Shown: one piece after another, positions 25,638 through 33,504 of the stretch
Layout: each line of letters starts with the position of its first letter
Position numbering within the stretch: the stretch's first letter is position 1
NCBI GenBank assembly: GCA_021824175.1
Contig: JAKALP010000038.1
Coordinates: 1-49,242, forward strand
Reading direction: 5' to 3'
DNA length: 49,242 nucleotides
Source of the DNA: Deltaproteobacteria bacterium
GTDB lineage: Bacteria; Desulfobacterota; Desulfobacteria; Desulfobacterales; Desulfosarcinaceae
The notes under the pieces: generated by a model
Told to the model about the DNA's origin: nothing
Seen by the model: only the letters and a program-made list of their open reading frames with translations
Databases searched by the model: none
Program-made: the position numbers and the translations under genes

Positions 25638-25730
25638 GCTGAATAGTTGATTCGTTAATTGGTGGATTCTCATGCCTGCCGGGTGGCATAACGCCGATGG
25701 GACCAATAACCATTCAACGAATTACCAATC
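25638..25730. repeat. Inverted octamer element after cobA-hemD
   Basis: The left arm has 8-bp units GCTGAATA, GTTGATTC, GTTAATTG and GTGGATTC (25638-25669). A central small stem ATGCC/GGCAT follows, and the right arm is CCAATAACCATTCAACGAATTACCAATC (units near 25703-25730, written here only for its sense). It matches the family seen at 11748-11829 and 13433-13535 but is more degenerate. The rest of the gap to 25900 holds no gene. Confidence 0.65.
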
Positions 25731-25900
25731 TGATCTTGCCACGATGGCACAACTGTGCTAAATCACCATAATATAAATAAAAACTGCGTCGAAACGGTAC
25801 TGATCTGATTTTTTTGTCAGGGTTGTGACTCGCACTTCATTGGGCGCGGATGAAGCTGCCGGACCTTTTTTGTGAACATGCACCATTGCAGGGGGGGAGC

Positions 25901-28012
25901 ATGGAGCGCAAGATAGAACAGGCAACATCAGAGCACCCTAATGTGGAAGTCAGCCAATTAGAGAAGCAACTCCTCACCAAGCCGGAACCTGCTGTAGAAT
26001 TTGATGATGACGCGCTTTATTCCGAGAAGAAGATCAATCGCCGCCAGCTCATTAATAAGCTAAATAATCTCAATTTCAAAGACCTCAATGTTCTCGTCGT
26101 TTTCAGGCATATGAAGTACGACCGGGAGATGGTGCGCCTTGCCTATCCCTTGCCCTGCCATGATGAAATTCTATCCTGCCAGTGGGCGGATGAGTTTGAT
26201 TTCAATCAAATGGTCGAATCCTACACCTTTCAGTATCTGCATGTGCCCAAAGGCCAGCAATTCCTGGAGGTTCTGCCGGAAGTCAAAAGCATTGATGAGA
26301 AGCAAATTGTCTTTGCTTTGCCGGAAACCTGCAATGAAATCAGCAGCCGTAAACTTCAACGCCATCAATGCTCCGGCGTGACAGCCCATTTGATACAGAA
26401 CGGCGCTGTTTTTTCCGGCCAACTGGTCGACAGCAGCCCATCCCAATTCCGCGTCAGCGTTGAGACCACTCCTCCCCAGAACTTTAGCTGGATCGAGGCC
26501 GATGTCCCGGTGACCATCATCTTCGCCAAAGAGAACAAAAACCTCTATTCGGCCGAATGCCGCATCGCAAGACAAGACCAGGGGTTGAAAGTGCGGCATT
26601 TCACTCTGGAGCCGACTCATCGTCAGATTCACCGTTTTCCAGCACGTGAATTTCGCAGCTCGCGGCATAAACTCACACCACCGCCAGACGCGGTTTTCGA
26701 ACACCCTTTCTTTGGAAAAACCGTTACCTTAAAGGTCCAAGACATTTCAGGAACCGGTTTTAGCGTGTTTGAGGAGCAATCGAGCGCGGTGCTGTTGCCC
26801 GGCTTGATTATACCAAAGCTGGATCTGGTTTTTGGCGATGGCACCATTTTCCGGTGCCTGGCCCAGGTGGTGTATTGCAATCCACTGGGCGAGGGACGGG
26901 TGCCCATGGTCCGATGCGGCCTGACCATTCTGGATATGGCCGTCAAAGATCATATCCGTCTGCTGGGATTGATGCACCAGACCACGGATCCGAGCACCTA
27001 CATCTGCAATCGGGTTGATATAGACGCATTATGGGATTTCTTCTTCGATACCGGGTTTATCTACCCTGAAAAGTATGAATTCATCAAAGCCAATAAGGCT
27101 AAAATCAAAGCCACCTATGAAAAGCTTTATAACAGCAATCCGAGTGTGGCGGTGCATTTCATCTATCAGCAGAACGGCCGCATCTTAGCCCATGCCGGCA
27201 TATTGCGGCTTTTTGAATCCTCATGGCTGTTGCATCATCATGCGGCCGTGCGCAGCGTGTCCAATCGCGGCGGTCTGACGGTGCTCAATCAGAGCGGGCG
27301 GTTTATCCACGAGTCCCATCGCCTGCACACCATGAAAATGGATTATGTCATGTGCTATTTCCGGCCCGAAAACAAATTCCCTTCACATGTTTTCGGCGGA
27401 GCCACGCGCAACATTAATGATCCCGCCATTTGCTCCGTGGACACCTTTGCATATTTTCACCATCGCGTGAATAAAACGAATCCCCCAGGAAACGATCATC
27501 TGCCCGACCATTGGGAACTGGATAAAGTCACCCATGAAGATTTGCTTAACCTGCAAACCTTCTACGAAAAGCGTGCCGGCGGGCTGATGCTCAAAGGCCT
27601 GCACTTAAGCCCAGAGCGATTCGATTGCAGCTCAATGATCGAAGCTTATCAGGATATCGGCTTGAAAAGGGAACGGCACCTTTTCGCTCTGCGTTATCGC
27701 GCCAAGCTATGCGCCGTGGTGATGGCCAATGTGTCGGAACTGGGACTAAACATGTCCGATTTGACCAATGCCGTTACCTTTATCGCCGTGGATGGCAATA
27801 TTTTAACCCCCGAAGTATATACAACCGTTATTCACCACATCGCACATCTTTATGAAACAGAAGAAATACCTATTTTACTCTACCCTTTGCAAGAAGCATC
27901 ACATATAGGCATCAATGCCGAAAAAAGCTATGCCCTCTGGGTGTATGACACACATGATATAGATCCATACTTTAGATACTTGAAGCGCCTGTTGAAGTTC
28001 ATCCAATACTAA
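25901..28012 (+). CDS. PilZ-domain protein with C-terminal GNAT-like domain
   Basis: 703-residue cytoplasmic protein, which I recognise only in part. Residues about 244-355 form a PilZ domain with both c-di-GMP contact motifs: RFPAR (RxxxR type, about 245-249) and DISGTG (D/NxSxxG, 281-286). An upstream segment (about 150-240) resembles a YcgR-type N-terminal barrel. The last about 330 residues look like an acyl-CoA N-acyltransferase fold (RILAHAGILRLFESSWLLHHH, late two-fold pattern), which is inference. A very strong ribosome binding site (GGGGGGGAGC) precedes the ATG at 25901; the frame is open to 25850. It is followed 31 bp later by the HD-GYP gene. Confidence 0.65.
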   Translation: MERKIEQATSEHPNVEVSQLEKQLLTKPEPAVEFDDDALYSEKKINRRQLINKLNNLNFKDLNVLVVFRHMKYDREMVRLAYPLPCHDEILSCQWADEFDFNQMVESYTFQYLHVPKGQQFLEVLPEVKSIDEKQIVFALPETCNEISSRKLQRHQCSGVTAHLIQNGAVFSGQLVDSSPSQFRVSVETTPPQNFSWIEADVPVTIIFAKENKNLYSAECRIARQDQGLKVRHFTLEPTHRQIHRFPAREFRSSRHKLTPPPDAVFEHPFFGKTVTLKVQDISGTGFSVFEEQSSAVLLPGLIIPKLDLVFGDGTIFRCLAQVVYCNPLGEGRVPMVRCGLTILDMAVKDHIRLLGLMHQTTDPSTYICNRVDIDALWDFFFDTGFIYPEKYEFIKANKAKIKATYEKLYNSNPSVAVHFIYQQNGRILAHAGILRLFESSWLLHHHAAVRSVSNRGGLTVLNQSGRFIHESHRLHTMKMDYVMCYFRPENKFPSHVFGGATRNINDPAICSVDTFAYFHHRVNKTNPPGNDHLPDHWELDKVTHEDLLNLQTFYEKRAGGLMLKGLHLSPERFDCSSMIEAYQDIGLKRERHLFALRYRAKLCAVVMANVSELGLNMSDLTNAVTFIAVDGNILTPEVYTTVIHHIAHLYETEEIPILLYPLQEASHIGINAEKSYALWVYDTHDIDPYFRYLKRLLKFIQY

Positions 28013-28043
28013 CGATCTTCAAATTGAGCGGAATTCAACCATA

Positions 28044-30005
28044 ATGCATGAACAACACCCCCCTCTGGACGATCGTCTTTACAACAGCCGGATTGTTGAC
28101 AACTACGTCAAGCTGCTCAAACGACGATACAGCTACATCAATATCGATGAGGTGCTCGATTATGCTGGCATGAAGGCCTATGAGATCAATGACCAGGGTC
28201 ACTGGTTCAGCCAGCAGCAAATTGATCGCTTCGTTGCCATTGTCCAGCAGAAGAGTGGAAACCCGCACATTTCCCAGGAAGCGGGCCGCTTTGCCGCATC
28301 GCCGGAGGCCATGGGGGTCATGCGTCAATATGCCTTGGGCCTGCTTGGGCCTGCCAAAGTGTATGAACGCGTTGGACAGGCCACGACCCGCTTGACTAAA
28401 TCTTCCATTTATGAGTCGCGCCGGATTTCTCACAACTGCATTGAAATCACGGTCGCTCCACGTCCGGGTGTTCAGGAAAAACCCTTCCAGTGCGAAACCC
28501 GCATCGGGTTCTGGGAAGCAATCGCCGAAATGTTTAACACCAGCCTGCCGCGCATTGAACATCCCCAGTGCATGTTCAAGGGCGGCGAAGTGTGCCGTTA
28601 CCTGATCACATGGGATATTCAAACTTCTACGGTATGGAAACTGGCCCGCAACATCACGTTCCTCGCCTTGATTTCGATATGCCTTATCTTCGGAGTCTTT
28701 CTGGAACACCGGGCCATGACCGCGATTGTTCCCATGGCGGCAGCACTTTTTTTCATTCTCTCCATTATCTCCGAGCAACAGGAAAAACATGAGATCAAAT
28801 CGATCATCGCCAATTTTCAACACACATCCAACGAACTGGTGGAGCAAATCGACGCCAACTATAACAATGCTCGTTTGACCAATGAAATCGGCGAAACCAT
28901 CACCAGCCAGACCAATATCGAAGATGTACTGGCCCAGGTGGTCCAGCTCTTCAAAAAAAGGCTCAACTATGATCGTGGCGCGATCTTGCTGGCCAATCCT
29001 GAAAGCTCCCGCCTGGTGTTCCGGGCCGGTTTCGGGTACAACGAAGAAAAACTCAAATTGTTAAAAAAGACCGCCTTCCATCTGGACCGCCAGGATGCCG
29101 CCGGATTGTTCGTCTCTAGTTTTAAAGAGCAGAAACCCTTTATCATCAGCGACATTAAGGAAGTCACCGAACGGCTCAGCCCCCGCAGCAAGGAGTTTGC
29201 CAATGAAATGGGCTCGCAATCCTTTATTTGCTGCCCCATTGTGTGTGAAAGCAACTCGTTGGGCGTGCTGGTCGTAGACAATATCAAATCCAAAAAACCC
29301 TTAGTGGAATCCGATTTGAGTCTGCTGCTGGGCATTGCCCATGTCATCGGCATCAGCCTGCGCAACGTCGAACTGCTGGACGATCGCAATCGCCAGATAC
29401 AGTCCATCCTGCAAGCCTTGGCCGCCAGCATCGATGCCAGGGACCCCCTGACGGCCGGCCATTCCGCCAAGGTAACCGAATACGCTCTTGGGATTTGCAG
29501 TGAATTGAATTTAGACAAGGAGTATTGCGAAGCCGTGCGCGTAGCCGCGTTATTGCACGATTACGGCAAAATCGGCGTGCCGGACGCCATCCTCAAAAAG
29601 CCGGGCCGCTTGACCCGCGAAGAGTATGAGATCGTCAAGACCCATGCCTCGAAATCGAAGGAGATATTGGAGCAGATCAATTTCAGCGGCCATCTGAAGC
29701 CGGTGCCGGAGATTGCCGGCGCCCACCACGAGAAAGTGGATGGCAGCGGATACCCGTTGGGGTTGAAGGGAGAAGAGATTCCTTTGGGGGCGCGCATTAT
29801 CGCGGTGGCCGATTTCTTCGAAGCCATCACCGCCAAACGCCATTACCGCGAACCGCTGCCCCTGGAAGTAGCTTTTCATCTGCTGGCCAAGGAGAGTGAG
29901 CAGCATTTTGAAGTAGACATTGTGGACGCTTTCAAACGCTATCACCGCAAAGCCTATGTATTTGGCAAACAACGCGAAGAAGGAATATTGCAGAAGGTGT
30001 CGTAA
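28044..30005 (+). CDS. Membrane V4R-like / GAF / HD-GYP phosphodiesterase
   Basis: 653-residue sensor enzyme. Residues 1-190 form a V4R-like domain ending FQC..., GFWEA..., PQC...GGEVCRY. Two membrane helices (about 203-220 and 226-243), a short coiled coil, a GAF domain (about 280-445) and an HD-GYP domain (about 455-640) follow. The HD-GYP residues are complete: His473, HDYGK (505-509), HHE (561-563) and GYP (569-571), consistent with hydrolysis of c-di-GMP. The same N-terminal architecture occurs in the kinase at 40399. Being 31 bp after the PilZ gene, it may tune the c-di-GMP sensed by it. Confidence 0.87.
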   Translation: MHEQHPPLDDRLYNSRIVDNYVKLLKRRYSYINIDEVLDYAGMKAYEINDQGHWFSQQQIDRFVAIVQQKSGNPHISQEAGRFAASPEAMGVMRQYALGLLGPAKVYERVGQATTRLTKSSIYESRRISHNCIEITVAPRPGVQEKPFQCETRIGFWEAIAEMFNTSLPRIEHPQCMFKGGEVCRYLITWDIQTSTVWKLARNITFLALISICLIFGVFLEHRAMTAIVPMAAALFFILSIISEQQEKHEIKSIIANFQHTSNELVEQIDANYNNARLTNEIGETITSQTNIEDVLAQVVQLFKKRLNYDRGAILLANPESSRLVFRAGFGYNEEKLKLLKKTAFHLDRQDAAGLFVSSFKEQKPFIISDIKEVTERLSPRSKEFANEMGSQSFICCPIVCESNSLGVLVVDNIKSKKPLVESDLSLLLGIAHVIGISLRNVELLDDRNRQIQSILQALAASIDARDPLTAGHSAKVTEYALGICSELNLDKEYCEAVRVAALLHDYGKIGVPDAILKKPGRLTREEYEIVKTHASKSKEILEQINFSGHLKPVPEIAGAHHEKVDGSGYPLGLKGEEIPLGARIIAVADFFEAITAKRHYREPLPLEVAFHLLAKESEQHFEVDIVDAFKRYHRKAYVFGKQREEGILQKVS

Positions 30006-30204
30006 GACTTAAAACTGCGACCTTGCGTTCAGCATACGGCCAATGCATGCCATCAAGTAAATACAAGCCATCTTAAAAAATAGGGAAGTAATAGGGGCGA
30101 GCCAAAACCCATTGCTTAAATCGATACCCGCCATGGGGTGGCAGCCTTAGTGCTCTATGGCATAAATTCGGTGACGTATCGCTGGTTAGTTTATTCGTAA
30201 CCGT
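30006..30204. other. Intergenic sequence, no gene seen
   Basis: This part of the 357-bp gap between the HD-GYP gene and the convergent HAD gene contains no protein-like frame. No clear terminator was found. The adjoining 30205-30309 is an inverted octamer array. Confidence 0.4.
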
Positions 30205-30309
30205 AAGGCACAAAGGGACTAAGGGACAAAGGGACTAAGGGACAAAATAGAATTTGTGCTTCTGCGCCTCTGCGCCTCAGTCCCTTTGTCCCTTAGTCCC
30301 TTTGTGCCT
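30205..30309. repeat. Inverted octamer array (AAGGGACT family)
   Basis: The left arm (30205-30244) is AAGGCACA, AAGGGACT, AAGGGACA, AAGGGACT and AAGGGACA. After a spacer of about 17 bp comes CTGCGCCT twice and then CAGTCCCT, TTGTCCCT, TAGTCCCT and TTGTGCCT (30262-30309). The last four units are the reverse complement of the left arm. The period is exactly 8 throughout. The unit differs from the ATCAACGA family but the design is the same. Confidence 0.9.
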
Positions 30310-30362
30310 TGTGTCTGTGGTGAAACTATACGCCATCGTAATTACTACCGTGTGTACTTAGG

Positions 30363-30833
30363 TCAACAACGTATCGTGGCCGTCAATCGCAGCGGCTGGC
30401 ACAGCAAATCCAGCGCATCTTCGATGCTGGTGCAAATGACATCGGCCGCGGCCAGCGTTTTGCCGGCGGCACCTTCCGAAAGAATAACGGCGATGCCTAA
30501 CGCCGCCTCCTGAAGCATCAGACGATCATTGCGGCCGTTGCCCACCGCGACGGTAGTATTTGCCCCGAGCTGTTGGACATATTCTAGTTTGGCTTGATCC
30601 TGATGTTGCTGGGGAAGAATTCGCAGGGTGAGGTCCAAACCATCCAACTCGGCCTTCACCCTGCCGAATGTATCCGCGGTGATCACATGTAACGCAAGTT
30701 CTTTGCTCAATACTTTGAATCGTTGGGCCACACCAGGCATGAGTCTGCCATCCACCGCCAAAGTACCGTTGTAATCCATCACCAAATGGGCCAGGTGAAG
30801 CTCACCGAATCCGGGAATCGCGATATCGATCAT
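30363..30833 (-). CDS. HAD-superfamily protein (soluble P-type-ATPase-like)
   Basis: 156-residue protein of the COG4087-type soluble P-type-ATPase-like group. HAD motif I is MDYNGTLAVDG (nucleophile Asp20, with Asn22 where many phosphatases have Asp), motif II is in TADTFG, and motif III/IV is VGNGRNDRLML. The DxNGT variant is common to this group, and the catalytic activity is uncertain. It overlaps the upstream AIM24 gene by 4 bp and is the last gene of a three-gene minus-strand operon. Confidence 0.8.
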   Translation of the reverse strand: MIDIAIPGFGELHLAHLVMDYNGTLAVDGRLMPGVAQRFKVLSKELALHVITADTFGRVKAELDGLDLTLRILPQQHQDQAKLEYVQQLGANTTVAVGNGRNDRLMLQEAALGIAVILSEGAAGKTLAAADVICTSIEDALDLLCQPLRLTATIRC

Positions 30834-31828
30834 CCATTATCTCCATCCAGAAGATTGCCCAGCGAACCTAAAATAGAGCCTTCCCCTTTGCTGCCGCCGC
30901 GTTGGGGCGCGGCTTGGAGCATGCGGCCGGCCAACCGCGAGAATGGCAGCGATTGCAGCCAGATCTTGCCGGGCCCTTGAAGAATGGCAAAGAATAGCCC
31001 TTCGCCGCCGAACAGGGCCGATTTGATGCCACCGACCTGCTGAATATCAAACTGGACGCTGGGCTCCAGGGCCACGATGCATCCCGTATCCACATGCAGC
31101 ACATCGCCCGCCGCCAGGGTCCGCTCCACAATGGTGCCGCCGGCATGCGTGAACACCATGCCGTCGCCCTCCAGTTTTTGCATGATGAAACCTTCGCCGC
31201 CGAACAAACCGGTAAGAATCTTGCGCTGGAAGTAAATGCCGATGGCGACCCCTTTGGCGGCGCACAAGAAGCTGTCTTTCTGGCAGATGAGCTTGCCGCC
31301 CACATTTTTCAGATGCACGGGGATGATGTTGCCCGGATAAGGCGCGCCAAAGGCCACACGGGCTTTACCCTGCCCTTTATGGGTAAAGACCGTCATAAAC
31401 AGGGATTCGCCGGTTAGCAATCGCTTGCCGGCCCCCAACAGTTTATCCATGAAACCGCCGCCGATAGTGCCGGCGGAGCCATCACCGAAAATGGTTTGCA
31501 TCTCGACCCGGCTGTCCTTGTACATCATGGCACCGGCTTCGGCCACGGCGCTCTCACCGGGATCCAGCTCGATTTCCACGAACTGCATCTCGGTGCCCAT
31601 GATCTTATAATCAATTTCGTCGGCGCGGCGCGGCACGGCGGCCGGCGGCGGCATGGGCGCTTGGGGGGCGGACGCCGTCAATTCGGAAATTTTGTCGATA
31701 GCCACCCACTCGGCAAAACCTTCCCGCCAGGCATACCCGTTTGGATTCTTGCGCGCCTGGGCCGCGGCCTGGGCCTGATCCATGGGACCGATCTGATTGC
31801 CATCATAACTCAAATACCATTGGGTCAT
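30830..31828 (-). CDS. GYF-AIM24 (TIGR00266) family protein
   Basis: 332-residue protein. Residues 1-50 look like a GYF_2 domain (WYLSYDGNQIGPMD...GYAWREGFAEWVAI), which binds proline-rich peptides. Residues about 73-290 are an AIM24 domain, with Gly-rich beta-helix repeats such as LFGGEGFIMQKLEG and LFGGEGLFFAILQG. The biochemical role of bacterial AIM24 proteins is unknown. The neighbouring TerB-like protein contains a Pro-rich linker that this GYF domain could bind. It is the middle gene of the operon. Confidence 0.85.
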   Translation of the reverse strand: MTQWYLSYDGNQIGPMDQAQAAAQARKNPNGYAWREGFAEWVAIDKISELTASAPQAPMPPPAAVPRRADEIDYKIMGTEMQFVEIELDPGESAVAEAGAMMYKDSRVEMQTIFGDGSAGTIGGGFMDKLLGAGKRLLTGESLFMTVFTHKGQGKARVAFGAPYPGNIIPVHLKNVGGKLICQKDSFLCAAKGVAIGIYFQRKILTGLFGGEGFIMQKLEGDGMVFTHAGGTIVERTLAAGDVLHVDTGCIVALEPSVQFDIQQVGGIKSALFGGEGLFFAILQGPGKIWLQSLPFSRLAGRMLQAAPQRGGSKGEGSILGSLGNLLDGDNG

Positions 31829-31855
31829 ATTTTTCTCCTAATCTAGCGCCAAAGA

Positions 31856-32521
31856 TCAAAATACTACTTCCACTCCCGCCTGCTGATGCAACGATTGGAT
31901 CGTCTGCGGGTCCAATTGAAGGCCTTGGGCCAGCGCCTGCAGATAGTCGATCTCTTCGTCCGTATCCACCTCAATGGCCAGGACTGAAACCAGATATACC
32001 TGCCGGGCCAGCTCCGGGGAGGTGACCGCATCGATTATGGCTGGCAGGGACTTGGGCTCAAGCAATTCGTGCAAGATGAATTGGTGTTCTTCCTCGCTGA
32101 GCTGGATGCTTTTCAGTTTACCCAATATTTTAGATCGCTCCTGGGCATCGATGGTGCCATCCGCATTGGCGGCGGCAATCATGGCCTGGATCAAGAGCAT
32201 GGCATCGCTTTGGCGCTCGACGGCGGTTGGTGGTGGAGCCTTTTGGCTGGCTTGGGGCAACGGCGGGAGTGCCGCGACCGTGGCACCGGGCGGTGGTGGC
32301 GGCGGAGCGGGTGTTGTCCCTGGGAGGCCGGGCGGGGCCATGGGCGGTGCCCCGGATGGGGCCGCGGCTCCTTGGGACTTGTTCATATAGTGCTCGACGG
32401 CTTCCCACGCCACTCCCACCAGACCCAGGGCCGCGCCGCTGGAAATCAGGGAGCCCAGGCCGCCCTTGCGTCGCATGCCGCTTTGCAGTAATCCACCCAA
32501 TAATCTTTCTGGATTAAACAT
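31856..32521 (-). CDS. DUF533 / TerB-like protein with proline-rich linker
   Basis: 221-residue protein. It begins MFNPERLLGGLLQSG followed by a small hydrophobic glycine-rich segment (SSGAALGLVGVAWEAV), typical of DUF533. A linker very rich in proline (about residues 50-100, including a run of seven P) leads to a TerB-like helical domain (about 110-215) with AAANADGTIDAQER and the late EVDTDEE. The start at 32521 is chosen because AAGGA lies 8 nt upstream; the frame is open to 32638. It is the first gene of the operon with AIM24 and HAD. Confidence 0.75.
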   Translation of the reverse strand: MFNPERLLGGLLQSGMRRKGGLGSLISSGAALGLVGVAWEAVEHYMNKSQGAAAPSGAPPMAPPGLPGTTPAPPPPPPGATVAALPPLPQASQKAPPPTAVERQSDAMLLIQAMIAAANADGTIDAQERSKILGKLKSIQLSEEEHQFILHELLEPKSLPAIIDAVTSPELARQVYLVSVLAIEVDTDEEIDYLQALAQGLQLDPQTIQSLHQQAGVEVVF

Positions 32522-32631
32522 ATGCGCCATCCTTATGGTTGCATCTTGAAGCAATGAATCGAAGCAGTACGCCACGAGAAACATGAAGATTTTCAAACGA
32601 ACGCACTGCCATGTCAAGGGAGAATTGGGCC

Positions 32632-33339
32632 ATGTCATTTGCTTTTGAACCCATTGGATGGATAAGTTCCTGCTTTCAAGAAAAATTCGGTATCCCCCGC
32701 CAACCGGGCCTGGTGCCCGAGGCTTGCGCCTGCTTGGAAATCATTCCCCCCTATGATCAACGCGAGGCTTTTCGAGGTTTGGAAAGTTTCTCCCACCTCT
32801 GGATTCTGTTTGTCTTCCACGAATGTTACGGCCTTGCCTGGAAAGCCACGGTCCGTCCACCGCGCTTGGGCGGCAATCGTCGTGTAGGCGTCTTCGCCAG
32901 CCGCTCAGGGTTCCGACCCAACCCCATCGGCCAATCGGTAGTAAGACTGCTTTCTATCGAAAGGAAGAAAGGGCGCCTGCTTTTGACTTTGGGAGGCATC
33001 GACTTGCTCAACGCCACCCCTGTGCTGGACATTAAGCCATACCTGCCCTACGCCGACGCCATCCCTGATGCTACGGCCGGATATGCTCCCGAAGCTCCGG
33101 CCCCCAAGCCGGTGGTGTTCTCGGACCAAGCCGAACAGGCATGTCGGCAGGCCGACCCAACGGCCTATCCCAACCTCAGGACCTTGATCATCGGCCTCCT
33201 GGCTCAGGACCCACGGCCGGCCTACAAACACAGCAACGCAGAAAAGCATTTCGGCATGCATTTATGGGATCTGAATGTGCGCTTTTGGGCGGATGGGGAT
33301 CAAATCGTGGTGGAACACATTGGACCCGCGGTGAAGTAA
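32632..33339 (+). CDS. trmO: tRNA (adenine(37)-N6)-methyltransferase TrmO
   Basis: TrmO/TsaA-family methyltransferase, which uses SAM to methylate t6A37 to m6t6A37 in threonine tRNAs. The 235-residue protein has GIPRQPGLVP, the HLWILFVFH strand, SGFRPNPIGQSVVRL (SAM-binding beta-barrel) and DLLNATPVLDIKPYLPYAD. GGGAG precedes the ATG at 32632; a start 21 bp upstream is possible. The substrate link to tsaE (t6A synthesis, same window) is only functional. It is divergent from the TerB operon. Confidence 0.88.
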   Translation: MSFAFEPIGWISSCFQEKFGIPRQPGLVPEACACLEIIPPYDQREAFRGLESFSHLWILFVFHECYGLAWKATVRPPRLGGNRRVGVFASRSGFRPNPIGQSVVRLLSIERKKGRLLLTLGGIDLLNATPVLDIKPYLPYADAIPDATAGYAPEAPAPKPVVFSDQAEQACRQADPTAYPNLRTLIIGLLAQDPRPAYKHSNAEKHFGMHLWDLNVRFWADGDQIVVEHIGPAVK

Positions 33340-33504
33340 TCCGATGCTCTTTTTATCTTCGAGGACAATGTATCCGCTGACTTCCATTTCTTGCGCGAAT
33401 TATTCGAGCCCGGCGCCCCCCCCTTGTGAACAGGCCCGGTCCACTTCGGCAGATTACTCAGTTGGCGCCCCATGAAAGGATCGCCCCCCGCCGGGATTCG
33501 ACGG

